Assembly (NCBI GenBank): GCA_020436865.1
Contig: JAGQXA010000997.1
Location: forward strand, 1 to 6,639
Source: Saprospiraceae bacterium
Lineage (GTDB): Bacteria; Bacteroidota; Bacteroidia; Chitinophagales; Saprospiraceae
Length of the DNA: 6,639 nucleotides
Direction: 5' to 3'
The translations under genes and the position numbers were made by a program. Positions 6,431 through 6,639 of this stretch are shown in pieces (the stretch's first letter is position 1; the number at the start of each line of letters is the position of its first letter). The notes beneath the pieces were generated by a model. It saw nothing but the letters and a program-made list of their open reading frames with translations. It made no database searches and was not told where the DNA came from.

Positions 6431-6443
6431 GCTCCGAAGGAGC
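6431..6443. repeat. Short hairpin GCTCC-GAA-GGAGC
   Basis: A five-base-pair stem with a GAA loop, the strongest of three small hairpins between gatB and the octamer array. Short palindromes of this kind often form the core of dispersed intergenic repeats in Bacteroidota genomes, but only one copy is visible here. Confidence 0.35.
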
Positions 6444-6514
6444 GCCGGAAGACCTCGTAGTGATCCCCCCCTCTCTAGCAAACGCCAGGACGCCACCGGA
6501 CTCCCGACATCACC

Positions 6515-6578
6515 GCCCCAATCCCCCAATCCCCCAATAACCCAATAACCCAATTCCCCAATTAACCAATTCCCCAAA
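6515..6578. repeat. Octamer tandem repeat, eight units of consensus nnCCCAAT
   Basis: Eight consecutive 8-base units span 64 bases without a break in phase. They read GCCCCAAT, CCCCCAAT twice, AACCCAAT twice, TCCCCAAT, TAACCAAT and TCCCCAAA. The CCAA core is invariant, while the first two or three bases vary. The other strand reads ATTGGGnn and, when translated, gives an artificial glycine/tryptophan-rich peptide. The variation at fixed positions suggests an old array or selection on the core, not a fresh slippage product. Confidence 0.85.
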
Positions 6579-6585
6579 CCAGAAA

Positions 6586-6611
6586 CCGGGCTCCGGAAGG
6601 TCCGGGCCCGG
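6586..6611. terminator. GC-rich hairpin near the right edge, possible weak terminator
   Basis: CCGGGC (6586-6591) pairs with GCCCGG (6606-6611), and CCGG (6593-6596) pairs with CCGG (6602-6605), with one bulged T and a five-base loop. Only four T residues follow, after a CACTGGGGG spacer (6621-6624), so terminator function for gatB is uncertain. It may instead be part of a repeat or belong to the next gene off the window. Confidence 0.3.
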
Positions 6612-6639
6612 CACTGGGGGTTTTGCTACACGCCAAAGC

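Larger units (their letters stand above)
6353..6639. other. Non-coding region after gatB with small hairpins and repeats
   Basis: I see no credible gene in these 287 bases. Two open frames of 64-76 codons cross it, but one is generated by the octamer repeat and the other has no protein-like features. Just after the stop codon is a short AGGTTG-xAAA repeat (6353 onward and 6369 onward). Then come hairpins CAGC-TTC-GCTG (6383-6393), GATCAA-N10-TTGATC (6398-6419) and GCTCC-GAA-GGAGC (6431-6443), then the octamer array, then a GC-rich hairpin at the end. Confidence 0.7.

Noticed and set aside
6347..6577. Minus-strand 76-codon open frame with a GNW/GYW-rich start
   Set aside because: The protein pattern is produced entirely by the ATTGGGnn octamer array and it lacks any other evidence of being a gene.
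1..6639. CRISPR arrays, tRNA or rRNA genes, insertion sequences, phage or toxin-antitoxin genes
   Set aside because: No spaced repeat array, cloverleaf, transposase motif or paired small-gene arrangement was found in the window.

Overview
The window looks like chromosomal DNA of a fairly GC-rich member of the Bacteroidota. Three things suggest this. The gene starts lack Shine-Dalgarno sequences. Promoter-like sites match the TTG/TAnnTTTG pattern of that phylum. An alaS gene is divergent from an M23 peptidase gene, a gene order I recall from many Bacteroidota, and a DUF3667-type membrane protein is present. High GC and protein style fit a Saprospiria/Lewinella-like or related environmental lineage, but genus cannot be read from this sequence.

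Layout. The left part (1-1178, minus strand) is the N-terminal 392 codons of alanyl-tRNA synthetase, cut by the window edge. A 515-base AT-rich divergent intergenic region (1179-1693) follows. It holds a REP-like hairpin in the alaS leader, candidate promoters for alaS and the M23 gene, a perfect 11-bp inverted repeat made of two DnaA-box-like 9-mers, a 12-bp palindrome and a spaced direct repeat. Four genes then run rightward with short gaps: a membrane-anchored M23 (LytM-type) endopeptidase (1694-2677), an exported CapA/PGA_cap-type metallophosphatase-like protein (2691-3791), a zinc-ribbon DUF3667-type membrane protein (3803-4876) and gatB (4910-6352). The last 287 bases (6353-6639) appear non-coding and carry small hairpins and an eight-unit octamer tandem repeat.

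How the genes relate. The window is bounded by two translation-fidelity genes: alaS charges tRNA-Ala, and GatB is part of the GatCAB enzyme that converts mischarged Glu-tRNA(Gln)/Asp-tRNA(Asn). Between them lie envelope genes: a peptidoglycan hydrolase, a secreted CapA-like protein and a membrane protein of unknown role. Gaps of 13, 11 and 33 bases suggest co-transcription from the M23 promoter, with a probable second promoter just before gatB. A near-perfect intrinsic terminator lies inside the signal-peptide codons of the capA-like gene, so the M23 gene may be insulated from, or attenuated relative to, the genes after it.

I do not see a clearly new multi-gene system. The best leads are the terminator embedded in the signal peptide, the DnaA-box inverted repeat, and the repeat elements beside alaS and after gatB.
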